In this document: positions 31,877 through 43,800 of the stretch, piece by piece
How the letters are laid out: every line of letters starts with the position of its first letter
Numbering within the stretch: the first letter of the stretch is position 1
Assembly (NCBI GenBank): GCA_004352715.1
Contig: SCFE01000036.1
Span: 889,914-953,913 of the forward strand
Length of the DNA: 64,000 nucleotides
Source: Hofstenia miamia
Lineage: Eukaryota; Xenacoelomorpha; Acoela
Direction: 5' to 3'
Notes under the pieces: generated by a model
Told to the model about the DNA's origin: nothing
The model's input: the letters and a program-made list of their open reading frames with translations, nothing else
The model's database searches: none
Made by a program: the position numbers and the translations under genes

Positions 31877-32020
31877 TAGGGTTCAAATAATTATGCATTT
31901 GCATACATGCATATGCAAATGCATATTTTCAAGAATTTTTTAAGCATTTACCTTAAATGCATATTTCCAAAAAATATGTAATCAATTGCATATTTCCTGT
32001 CAATTTGTATATTTCCTCTA
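31877..32020 (+). mobile_element. hAT element, left end only (same family as 10314)
   Basis: Begins TAGGGTTCAAATAATTATGC after CTTATCAG and is cut by the gap at 32021. It is repeated at 32518, probably because of a misjoined contig overlap. Confidence 0.7.
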
Positions 32021-32035
32021 NNNNNNNNNNNNNNN

Positions 32036-32107
32036 TTGTTGATGCTGTGGCTAAACCTATTGTAGTGGGGTAATTCATCTTGGCTTTGGAAATTGTATCC
32101 CAGAATG
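32036..32107 (-). pseudogene. Fragment of the unassigned element, copy 5
   Basis: Between 15 N and a single N. On the minus strand it encodes a segment around KMNYPTTIGLATAS, matching KMNYPTTIGLAKAS of copy 1 (near 930). It lacks the LTR-like sequence that precedes this point in copy 1. Confidence 0.6.
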
Positions 32108-32517
32108 NCACAGCATTGTTGAAAGCAAAATTGAATTAACAGATGGTATATTTACTTGCTAACTTTGCTTTTAAATTTGTTGTGAAAAGAATCCAATAAT
32201 TCACAATTACATATGTGTGTGCATAAATTCTTTATTGAGGAATTCCATTCTCCATTCATTAAATAATGATGAAAATCACAGGTACAGTTTAAACAAGATA
32301 TTAAGTAACAAACACATTGTCCTACTTTATATGAAAGATAGGGTTATTAAATTAGTGCTGCAATTTCACTGATTTTTTTAAACAAGTTGTAAAATGTAAT
32401 ATTCTTAAAGGTTCTTGAGCAACTACAGCTACATTTTAATTTTTAAGCAATAATTTGTGAAATAAATTTTATAAATATTTAGTCTAAAACATTTATATTT
32501 TCTCAATTCCTTATCAG

Positions 32518-34301
32518 TAGGGTTCAAATAATTATGCATTTGCATACATGCATATGCAAATGCATATTTTCAAGAATTTTTTAAGCATTTACCTTAAATG
32601 CATATTTCCAAAAAATATGTAATCAATTGCATATTTCCTGTCAATTTGTATATTTCCTCTAGACTAAGAATCTGACCTCTGTGGTTCATCCAATCAGGCA
32701 AATTACTGGAATGAGTCATGCTGACAAGTAACATTGAAAACAAGAATTTGTCATATTGCAAAGTATTAGCATCAGCAACAGTGAACCAAATGCCAAAGGA
32801 AAAAGAAACAAAAAATGACAGTCTTCAATGATATGTGGATGATTATGAGGAATTTTCTACAGATGGACATGTATTATTCTGCAAATACTGTGAGACCAAC
32901 ATAACTGCTGATAAAAAGTTTCAAGTTACACAGCATCTCCAAACAGTGAAACACAATCACCTATGAAAATTGCGCAATGGAACTCCACAACAAAGCCTTC
33001 TCACATCTCTACCACCTGGACCCAGTTGCTCAGTTTTCAATTCAGACTTGTGCCAAGCCTTCATTGCAGCCAATATTCCTCTTGGCAAACTGCAAAATAA
33101 GGTACTCAGACAGTTTCTGACAACATATACAGGTAGAGATATCCCAGATGAATCAACATTGAGGAAGAACTACATGGCAGTCTTGCATCAGGAAATGTTA
33201 GAGAAAATACAACAAAAAGCAAATGAAAAATTCATATGGGTTTCTTGGGTTAAACAACTGATGTTGAACAGCACTGTGTTGTAAACTTTGTTTTTGGAAT
33301 ATTTGGAGAAAGTAACAGACATATTCCAAAACTGTTGATGTTCTTGAAAGGTTAACCATTCAACAATCATGGCCTTCTTCAATAACTCTGTGATATTACT
33401 GTGGCCTTCAAATATTTTGTATGAAAACATTCTTTTAGTCTGCACAGATGCTGCTCCTTATGGGTAAAGCCATGAATGGATTACAAATTTTGTATCAGAA
33501 AATTATTCACATTATGTGTGTTTGTCATGGCCTAAATCGAGTGTCAGAGCTCATCAAGTCAAAATACCCTGATGTCAACAATTTAATTGCTAATGTTAAG
33601 AAAATATTCACCAAAGCTCCATGCAGATGGGAAAGATTTACAGAGTTGGCAGTCAACATACCCCTTCCACCATCTGTTGTCATGTGATGGGGTAAATGGA
33701 TTGATGCTGTTGTTTATTATGCCAAGCATTTTGAAGCCATTAAAACTGTAATCAATAGTTTAGATGCTGGAGATGCTGCTTGTATTCATCGTGGTCAGTA
33801 TCTATTCAACTTGCAAAGAATTTGGGAGTCTCTAGTGCATATTTCTACAAATTATTCTTGCATTTCAAGAGCAATTTTGAAGCTTGAGCAAAGAGTCTTG
33901 AAGTAATAGAGGGAATAAAGGATAAATTGAAAAATACTGATCTGGAAATAATAGAAAAATTCTCACAAGTATTGAAGAAAAATGAGGGCTATGGAAGCTT
34001 ATTTCTGCCATTCTTTTGGGAGCTGGTGAGATAGACAAAAGTCTTGAGGTATTCAAACTTTCAGACTTAATGCATCTCAAAGATTCACCTGTGGTATCAT
34101 GTGACATTGAATGAGTATTTTCTGAATACAAAAATATTTTATCTGACAATAGACATAAATTCAATTTTCAAAGTCTGCAACATCACATTGTTATAAAGTC
34201 AACTCTGATTTGTAGATATTGACACTCGTCACGTTTTAAATACATGTATTAAAATACTTGAAAGTTCAGTCTTTTTGTTATAACAAGTACCTATGGTACA
34301 T
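32518..34301 (+). mobile_element. hAT element, second copy, 3' end missing
   Basis: Same left end and CTTATCAG flank as the first copy. The last ~117 bases and the right inverted repeat are lost at the single N at 34302. The transposase gene shares the TGA codons of copy 1 after NHL and after SVVM. It keeps the CxxC pair of the BED finger (CKYCET) that copy 1 lost. A one-base deletion destroys the SLDETTD region near 33245, and other small differences follow near 33320-33465. Most substitutions relative to copy 1 are transitions at CpG sites. Confidence 0.85.
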
Positions 34302-34545
34302 NATATATATATATCAGGGGCGGCTCGTGCCCCGAACTACAGGGCGTGCTAGTAAACGTCAAATGAAATATCAATGATACTAGGTCTTATAAAACCACCA
34401 AACCGTTATTTGTTTGTTTCCGGACCTCATTATAACTCATAATTTTGATATAAAAAATACCGCATAAGGTACATGTACAGAAAAAACACTGCGAGTATTT
34501 AGGATGTTGTATTTTTGGTATGCATAAACGACAAAAACGTTCAAT

Positions 34546-35097
34546 TTATTTATAAATTAGCTTTATGCGCCTGTCCTTCATTAATGCAAAACGATCGATG
34601 ATGTCATTGTAGCTAATTGAATCAGCAATTTCATTTTCAACTGAAATTAGCATGAGACTTTCCAATCTTTCTTCTAACATCATTGACCAGAGGACTGACT
34701 CAATCTGATTCAGGCAGGAAAAAGTGCGCTCAACCGGTACCGTGGTAACAGGGATAGTCAAAATTAATTTCAAGAGCTTGCTAACTTCTGAGAGTGCATC
34801 ATGAAGATCATTGTCATAAATGAATTTTAACATATCACTGATATCCATCTTAAATTGATCAGACGAGTATACGACACACAACTGTGATTTCAATCGAGGA
34901 AAATCAAATAAATCTTTGTATACAGAATACTTTAACACAGAAAATATCTTCAGTGGAAATTCGCGTCTGTAATTATGAAATTGGTCCTGATTTAGTAGAG
35001 TGAAAAAGGACAAGACTGTCATATCTTGAAAACGAGTTTGAAGATTTTGAATTAATATATTGATGATCAAGAAGAAAACTGATTCATAATGTGCCAA
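34546..35097 (-). pseudogene. ZMYM1-like hAT transposase, C-terminal dimerisation part
   Basis: The hAT dimerisation motif is clear: LTIPVTTVPVERTFSCLNQI, followed by RLESLMLISVENEIA. The natural stop is at 34546. Upstream the frame lacks the RNase H-like catalytic core: it connects through a deletion to the zinc-finger part at 35245-35517. This is the C-terminal third of a transposase that normally has about 600-800 residues. Confidence 0.7.
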
Positions 35098-35244
35098 TCT
35101 GTGGGCTTCGCTTTCAAATGCTTGACTTTGAGTCTACATGTTACAGCTTGTTTCAAACCATGATATAGCTGTTGTGATTTTGGAAAACACATCACTACAT
35201 CCAAGTTCATTTTTCGCTAAAAGTAGGCAAATATCTATCAGTCG

Positions 35245-35517
35245 TCATAGGATATCTCTATTCTTACTCACTTCAGCATTGTGAATATCAACAGATAGTT
35301 TTTGTGCTTCTGACAATGCAACGTCAATAGGTGAAACTTTAAGAAAAAGTTTCAATTTAACACTATTATCCAGCACATGAACAACCGACTTTTCGTGCTT
35401 TGAAATAGCACCTGATAAATGTGCAAGGTCATCAAAACCCTTAAAGGTCCAAGGATGACATGCGTCTCTTTCTGTATCAAACAAGAGACATGGAAAACAA
35501 AACAATTGCTTACGCAT
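35245..35517 (-). pseudogene. ZMYM1-like hAT transposase, TTF-type zinc-finger part
   Basis: The pattern LFCFPCLLF, then PWTFKGFDDLAHLSGAI, KHEKS..H and HNAEVSKNRDIL is that of the TTF/ZMYM-type zinc finger and the following conserved segment of this hAT group. After KNRDIL a TGA interrupts, and the frame then continues (RLIDICLLLAKNEL) until the internal deletion. The catalytic core is absent, so the element could only move with a transposase supplied elsewhere. Confidence 0.7.
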
Positions 35518-36045
35518 CTTTTTTTTCTTTGCTGGATAGTCGAGAAAAAGAATTGTTTATTAAAATGTTCACTGTATTGATTTCATCCATGTCTTGTGAA
35601 GTATAAACAGTCAGTGAGATCACTGTCAGTGGAGAGAAGGTGAGCAACAGATGGTCGTCCTGATTTCAATTAGCACACCCACTCGCGTTTTCCTTGACAT
35701 GATTTGCAGCAGCAGTGGTGAGTGGCTGAGGTAATCTCGCATTTGATTGGTTGATCACTGGTAATTCGTCAGAGGGAAATCATTCAGTCATTCTAATATC
35801 TGACAGCACACCCTACTGATACTCCAATGTCATCGAATCCATGCAAAATATTTGTGTGAATGTGGCTGATGGAAAAGGAGTTCAACGACATTTCTGTAGG
35901 CATATTTTGATCTCAAACAAACATTATTCAACATATTAACATACAACTGCACAGTGCACATTATTTTTGGGACAGGAAAATAGAGCAGGCGTCTTAGCAC
36001 GCCTAGCACACCCTGATGAGCCACCTCTGATATATATATATATAC

Positions 36046-36243
36046 ACTTATAAGAGGTGCTTTGTGTATGTAACAAAGTGCCTTTGAGCTGAAAATTCCC
36101 ATACACAGAGTGCTTCTCTGCTTTTACAAGTAAATTATTTAACTGAACTGCTTTAAAATTTTATCTTACACTAAATGGAGCTTACAAAATCATATTTTTA
36201 AATTATTGTATCAATTATATGGATTTCTATATGGGACTCTGCA

Positions 36244-36282
<39 letters not shown>

Positions 36283-37825
36283 CTCTACTTGCAATATCTT
36301 ATAGAAATTGAATATAGTTAAGGCATTATTTGATTGAGTATATAAAATCTGTATGACATATGAATATACAGCTACTCATTTGCTATTTTTGTATCACTAT
36401 TGTGTATCAACTAAAATATGATTCTACAAAGGAAATATTATTTTGCAAAACTTAGACAGTTCATAATTGAGACAAATTTAGCTCCTGTGTTATAAATTAT
36501 TGCTAAAAAATTAGATTACAATGCAGGCAATGTTTGAAAACACTAATAAATTATGAAAAAACAATAATAATAATAATTTGCAAGCCATCAGACAAACTTG
36601 ATTTGTGCATACTTAAATGCTGCTAGAAATTTATGACAATTTGAAACCTGTAAAGATGTTGAATTAGCATTTAAAAACAAATTTGAATCATCAAATATTG
36701 ATATTCAAAACAGTTTTTTATTTGAATTCATACTTGAGTAAATAAATATATTTGTATTCAAGAAAATATAATAGTTTTTATTATCCAAATGTTATTCTAT
36801 ATTGGTTCTTTGATTTGAAAAATTTTAAAGTCCACATTGAAAGTTAATGAGAATTGTAAATCTATATTGATGATCAGGGTTTTTTAGTCTAGTTGGAGTT
36901 GATTGGTCTGAGTTCAAGAAAATTCTGAAGCTAATCAAGTTTTTTTAATGCTGATTTTTGTAGGTCAAATAATATTTATAGTCAAGCTGAAAAATAATTA
37001 TTTGAAATTTACAAAGAATTTAAAATTGTAAGCAATATTATTTTTAAGGTATTTTTAAGTAAATTGTGTTCAAATTTTAAATCAAGCAGTTTTTCTGATT
37101 GAGTTTTCAAACTCATTTGAGTTTAGGTTCTTAACATTCTGAATGATCAAAATGATATATTGGGGATATTATTATACAGTTATAAATATAAGTCAACCAC
37201 TTATAAAATGACTGCTGTAATTAAAGTTGAAATATTTTAATGTTTTCCATTTTATTGTTCTAATATTTTAAAGTTTTCGCTTTTTGGTGTTTTAAATAAC
37301 ATTCCTTAAATTTAATGGTGGGAACTAGTGTTAGCTTTTAGGGCTTAGGAATAGGAAACTTTAATCTGTAACTGGGCCTTACATTGATTTTAATATAGGA
37401 TTTCCATATGTGGCACATGCAGGAAAGAAATGAGTGAATGTTATAAAATATTTATACCAATTTGTATCACATCATAGCATAGATTTTTCAAAGGTTAAGG
37501 TTAAGGATAAAATTTAGTCTTCATTTAGTCAAATTTTTGCAAATGTTCAACAATGTTCAGAATATCATCACACCTACCAAAATTATGCTACTGAAATTTC
37601 ATATTAGTGACTTACATTGCTCTCCTTGATTTAATTAAATGAACTACTAGTATATTATCTTCAATATATCAAAACATGCTTAATATTTAAAAAATACATG
37701 GTATCTTGTTTGTCCTGTATTTGTACAATAATTGTTGTTCGATACTCTATCTCGATGGTCACTGGTCAGTAGCTAATAACTGTTAAACATAAAATGTAGA
37801 TGCTAAGCACTGTAGTTCTAATAGA
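36046..37825. other. AT-rich region upstream of the RNF123-like gene
   Basis: No gene seen. It contains an (AT)n tract at 36247-36280. The promoter of the downstream gene probably lies towards the right end, but I see no distinctive element. Confidence 0.5.
36247..36280. repeat. (AT)n microsatellite
   Basis: Continuous AT dinucleotides. Confidence 0.95.
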
Positions 37826-37847
37826 ATGGCACCGCCTTGTCCTTCAT
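37826..37847 (+). CDS. RNF123: RNF123-like exon 1 (inferred start)
   Basis: ATG plus six codons plus one base (MAPPCPS), donor GTAAGA. The leftover T pairs in phase with CA at the start of exon 2. There is no homology to lean on, so the start is tentative. Confidence 0.5.
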
Positions 37848-40800
37848 GTAAGAAATTTTCACTATATGCTTTATATTTTTTGATTTAGCATTTGATACAG
37901 CAGTTCAAATAGAAAACTTCCTTCACAGGATATTTCCTTCGTTGGGTCATTCACAGTAATTTAACGATATATGTAATTGAAATTAATTTTGTTTTAAGGA
38001 AAATACTAAACCTATTGAATATAGAAGAATACCTTGATCGAATATTAAAGGCTGATACTCCGATTTTAGGTAACGGTTTTGAATTTATTTAGCTGCTTAC
38101 AAAAAAAATAGCATATTGGTTATAGCTGCAGACTTGGGAACTGTACATTCAATTGTTGCGTTGATTATAATTTTTCGTTAGTATGAAATTTGTAAATTGA
38201 TTCCCAAGGTTGTTTATCAGTGCTTTACATCGCATAGTTTTTGCCCTTAGACTAAAATGAAGTGTTTCTTTTCCAAGTAATGCGTTTTCCACAAATTGGA
38301 ATTTTATTTCTCAAGTTCGATTTGTTTAATCGTATATTGTTATCAGATAGCAAAATTGTTGACATTAACATATTTACAAGGTTCGTTTGCGAGTAATCTC
38401 ATTGAACATCTATTACCGGTGCGAAGTCCACTGCTCGGAAAACTAATTGTGGGTCCCACAATACTGTCTTTAATGTGTCAAACGAAAATAGCTAACCTGA
38501 TATCATCAAAATCATGTAATTTCGGGTTTGCTGCTTACATGAATCCTGTATTCCTGAGTACTATAACCGCGATGATCCTGCATCATTTGTTATTGATATG
38601 CTAGAAATCTATCGTTAGACAAAAGCAAAAAAATACTCATTTACTTTGTCTTATATCCTTCCTGTATTACCTAATTTTGAAATAACTTGTGTGTTCTAAT
38701 TGATGGCAATTTAACATTTTTTTCATGAATTGAATCTGCCCCTAAAAAGCTTCGAGCAAATGGTTTATTCTGAAGCTCAAGCGATTGAGTTTGCCAAAAA
38801 TGCATTGAAAGTGGTTTTTGATGCTTTGCTTGTACTAACTCGAAAATATCGGTTCTCAATTTGTAGAAACATCAGTGTCAGAAACTTGAATACAATACAA
38901 AAAAGGGATGTTTATGTATTGTTGACGAATTTATACTTTTCGAGACAGACTTATTATAATCCCGCAGATATCGTCATTGTTCAAAGTTGCGGGGCAGTTT
39001 ACCTCCAGTCAACAATACATTTTGTATTCTAATAGTCACAGTTTAATCAATTGTATAGTAAATACTTACAAGCTAGTCTAAAAAATTTTGTAATTTAACT
39101 TAATAGTTTTAACATTGTATTGATATTAGAGAAATAGAAGTATAGCAGGAGCTGCGCAGCATTAGTGAAATTTGTTATTTTACCGAAAACATTCCTAAAT
39201 TCAAACAAATATGTGTGAATTTTATAAACTTCAAGTATAGAAATTATTTAATTCAAATGTGAATAACTGTAATTTGTTTATTTCAAATTCTGTAAATGCA
39301 AGTCCTTCAAGCAAAACTAAACATAATAACAATTTCAAACCTGCTTAAATCAAAGAATATAGTCCTTTTGCTTTAAATTTATTATATTTAGTTACACAAA
39401 TATTATATGTTTGAATGAGAGTTCTGATGATCCATTCACTGCAATGGAATTTACTGATCGCTGTAACATAGGTGTGGAATCAGGTACTAAATTTCTCAAT
39501 GGGAACGGTACTAACGTGAGACTATAAATAATTATACTGAAAACACAAATTTCGGACTAATACTCATAATAATTGTCAAAATATACGCTATGCTTGTTGC
39601 ACCAAAGGGACCAGCAAATTTTATGAGACTTGAATGACCAATAAAATTCTGGATCCGCAAAGCCCTCGTTTTAATATAAAAATTAAATTTGTAAGAATAT
39701 TAAATCTTAAAGAAAGTGTTTATTTTTCTGCAACTACATGCCGTTAATGTTATTTTTTGCTTCAAAAATGTCGGATTACATTTATTATTTTGATTTTCAT
39801 TGAACTTTACGCGTTATTGTGACTTGTACCATCCAGCTTAATCTGTGCTTTTCAACTATTTAAGGCTTTCGAATTTCAATAATAGCACATATTTTACTAC
39901 GGGAATATTAATTAATCGCAAAAATTTATTTTATATATTTGAATCCATAGAACAAATAATTTGATAATTTCATTAAAACACTGAAATGATTTTTTAATTT
40001 GCTATAAAATTTATATCCTCAAATAATAGTTTCCTTAAAATGTATTGGTTGACGTCATTTGTTTAAGCAAATCACAGAAAATTTCGTAATTTGATAAGTG
40101 CTAACATTCAAAATTGCGCAACTCGTGCTCACCTTTGTTTATCAAATCAGTATGGTGCGTGAGTGCAAAGTCTAACTCTTTTGCATCGCTCAATGGCTGG
40201 GCAAGATTTTCTCATAGTGCAGGATTTGAGCTATTTTAAGCAATGACTAACAGATGACAATTGTTTTTTAGCTGTAATCTAAGTTACATATAGTATTGAA
40301 TTATAGAATATACTTTAAAAAATTGAACTCCGACGATTTAACATTTGCTGCTTTCGCTATGTTTTTTTTATGAATATTTCAAAATTGCATCAAAAGTTGG
40401 AGGGGATGCTAATACTTATAGATTGTGCAATTACTGCAAGACAAATAATTCAAGAAAAACTGTACCTTATTTGAAAATTGTGTGTTGAACCTGTTGGATT
40501 CAATTTTTTTGAATTTGTAGCATTGTTTTGAAAAAAATGTGTTCATTCAGAGATTGTGGTCTATTTATTTGTCTATGGAGACTAGGATGCTGTACTTTTA
40601 CATTATTTATTTATAACTGTTTAGACAATGTAGGAAGAATTGGTTATGATAGTATTGTTCTAGATAGAACAAGTAATGTAGGTTCTTTTCTATTTGATCA
40701 TGATCATTTGGGTATTACTGGCATCTCTACTTTTTCCACAATTACTGCAAATGCTTGTGTCTACAAAGGTAATTGTTTTTTTATAACTTTATAAGTAATC

Positions 40801-43800
40801 GTAAATATCGAAGATTTGAGTTTGATTTCTATTGGATGAGCTGTCGCCCTTCGCATTGCGCTACGAAAACATAAATCAGGAAAAGTGTAATGCCTGTACA
40901 GTGAGAATCAGGCGTAATTTACACTGCTTGGGTTTTCTTTCTCGAACCTTATTAGATATCTCCTTCACTTTTTGGACATAATTGTAAGACCAAATTTTGA
41001 AAAAACTACTTTCGCATATTCATTTCGCTTGTTTTAGCAATGACCATGCCAACATTTAGAAAATACAGTCATGTAGTTTGCGAGATATTATGTAGCATAC
41101 AACGCACATACCTTACCTTTATTATATGAATATAATCGTTGGTTACCAAGCATTGATTCAATATGTACTAGAGTTTTCGTTAGCTTTTTGTAGATCTCAT
41201 TACAAAAATACAAAATTTATACGAGTAATTCTATGTTCAATTTTGACTTTGCGTATGTGAAATACAAATATATACATTAACGATTCGTAGTATGGTAGAG
41301 CTTACTTATTGTTAATTGGGTTTTTGCCTTAGTAAAGAGCATTAATATTTGAGTTTTTAAGGATAGGCGGGATTTCTTGTTTCCGATGTGTTAATTGGCA
41401 TCTATATTGTTAAAAATTCAAATACTTATCCATGAAAATGGGGATTTAATTTTTCTAGTTGAAAAAAAATTACGGTTAAGTAGTATACAAAGTTGTCGAC
41501 GCTAAGTAAATATACATTTATTCATCCATTTTTAATGCAAATTTCATTGTTTTGCTATTATTCCGTTTCAAAATTTAAGGCGATTTTCCATTAATGCTAT
41601 ATTATGTTTTTATCATTTCAATTAACATCTCAAGCTATGTTGCAATGTTTTTGGCAACATTTTATGGAATTGTTTATAATTTATAGGTTCTGATTTAAAC
41701 AGAAAATGTCCCCAACCCATTCTAGATACTCTCATTAATTTTATATAAACATTGTAATGTATTATTAACATAGTTTTGCTTATAGTCGGGCTTAAAAATA
41801 TCCTAAAATTAAATGTATAAAAATTTATATTTGGCGCTAACTATACATGTTTTTTTATAAAAAGGTTGAAATCGAAAAAAATGGGTAGGAAACCATAATC
41901 TTTATGAACTGAAAATGATAGATTGGTATAAGAATTTTTCTGAATTTGTTGTTAACCATATTTCGGCCAAGTGTGCTGAGGAAGCACTCTTGAGAAATAA
42001 TATTATATTATTTATTATATATATTTAACCCTAGTATTTTTACCATTCGTAAAATATTGTTGGCAAGACAAATCTCTAAAAAATGAAAATACTTACATTA
42101 TTTTTTTAGTTATGCACAAATTATTCTAAAAAGCTAGTATTTATATTGCTGTCATCGATAAATTCGCTTCAGCACTTCAGATCAGGATTACATCGAATAA
42201 TTTCAGTTTATTATTGGCCACCACCCTTTTAAATATTAGCGAGATAGGGTTAAAGAATTTGGCGCTAATTATTTTGTTTTCTGGCGATTTGGCTCTAAGT
42301 AACGCTTTTTTCGATATTTAATTATGCGTGTATTGTGGCACTAAGCTCAATTTGCGAATTTTTAATCAGAATTTAGTTTTCATCTCATGTGTAAGGGCAC
42401 CCTGAAAACTATCTTCATAAATATACATGCGTGTAAATTAGTAAAAAAATCGAGTTGAAGTGAAAAATTTAGTATATCTTAAAATTTTTGCATTTCCTCA
42501 TTTTTTTTTAAAATCTCATTACATTGATTGGGTTAGCGTTGCAATACGAGATTTAGAAATTTCTTGCACAAATTTTCATGACTTTATTTAACAAAGTTAT
42601 AAAAAATTGGCTTGCCATTATTGATGGAATCCAATTACATTACTGATTTTAGAGTTAAAGCAACTTTTTTGCTGAAAGGTATAAAATGTATCAAAATACT
42701 GGGATTACATAATTTTCTCAATACATGTTTGTTAAATTTTGTACAAATAGCAAATTTTTCATCCTAATTTTTTGCTTAACCCTCCTGCTGTGCGGTCAGA
42801 TTTGTAACACTTTCTGTGCGGATACAGACGCTGCGTCTGTTGTATAAAAAGCTGTTTCTTTTCATTATATTGAATATATGTAAAGGGAAATTGTTAACAG
42901 GCAAATCTAATGAATTATTAAAATATAACAAAGACTATTTAACGGACTGTATACACGTGTATAACCTTACACGAGTGTTACAAAAGTTACAGCAACAGCA
43001 AAAAGCGTCACAGAGCTTAGCACTCTAAACACTTGACGAATGCTTGCGAATGTTCCTTACACACAAATCTTTTGCAGGATGAACAAGCCGTTCGAGTTTG
43101 TTTATATGACTCACAAATGCAGCAGCCCCCTCTCGTAGCCGTTGATGATTGGGATGGAATTCTTTCACGGGCTTTTTCGACAGGTTGGACTCCCGCCTGC
43201 TCCATAACGTGTCGTAATTGGAGAGGAAGTCTTGAATTTTGAGTGCATCGTTGAACGTTTGGGAACATAATCTCTTACTCAGTTCGAGAAGGAAGAGACT
43301 TCGCCGTTTCAGCTTTCCGTTCATGTATTGTGGATTTTGACTCGTCCAAATCACGAAGGCGTTCCATGCAGCCAAGTCTATCATATTGAACCAAAGTTTT
43401 GTTGGCCATCTTCTGGTAACCGTGCACGACCTGATCGATCGTCTCAACAGCACCTTTGCTTTTGTTGTATGCAAGGATAACGTTTTCGGTCTTCTCTTTC
43501 AGATATTTGATTGTCAGGTGGCATCGTTGAGAGAATATTTACGGCTGCTCCTTTTTTCGGCACATAGGAACAAAGAGACATTCGATCGCTGAATCCAAAA
43601 AGATTACTGTGTTGTTCACGGCGTTTGTCCTTGCAAACTTCGGATGGTAACTGCCGTTTGTTGCTTCGAATAGTTCCAAGAATTGTTAGTTTCTTTTGCA
43701 ACTTGCTTTGAGCGAGGGGAATGCTTGTGAAAAAATTATCACAAGTAATATTTCGTCCGGAACCTTCCAAAGGCCGAGAAAGGTCATGCACAACGCCCGC

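Larger units (their letters stand above)
30815..34301 (+). repeat. Second copy of the 9252-12097 segment, with an internal assembly break
   Basis: 30815-32020 matches 9252-10457 without indels. After 15 N and a foreign 72-bp piece, 32109-34301 restarts at the equivalent of 9905 and runs to the equivalent of 12097. The 9905-10457 part is therefore present twice here. Outside the hAT gene, differences are few. The copy could be a true segmental duplication or an unmerged haplotype. Confidence 0.8.
34315..36030 (-). mobile_element. hAT element of the ZMYM1-like group, internally deleted
   Basis: Ends are CAGGGGCGGCTCGTGCC on the left and, inverted, CAGAGGTGGCTCATCAGGG on the right. It is inserted in a TA-repeat, so the 8-bp duplication (TATATATA-like) cannot be delimited exactly. 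The internal gene lies on the minus strand and keeps only its zinc-finger and dimerisation ends. Confidence 0.75.

Noticed and set aside
38296-39032. Two plus-strand open stretches of about 100 codons in intron 3
   Set aside because: No recognisable motif, no splice-site support, and composition like the surrounding AT-rich DNA.
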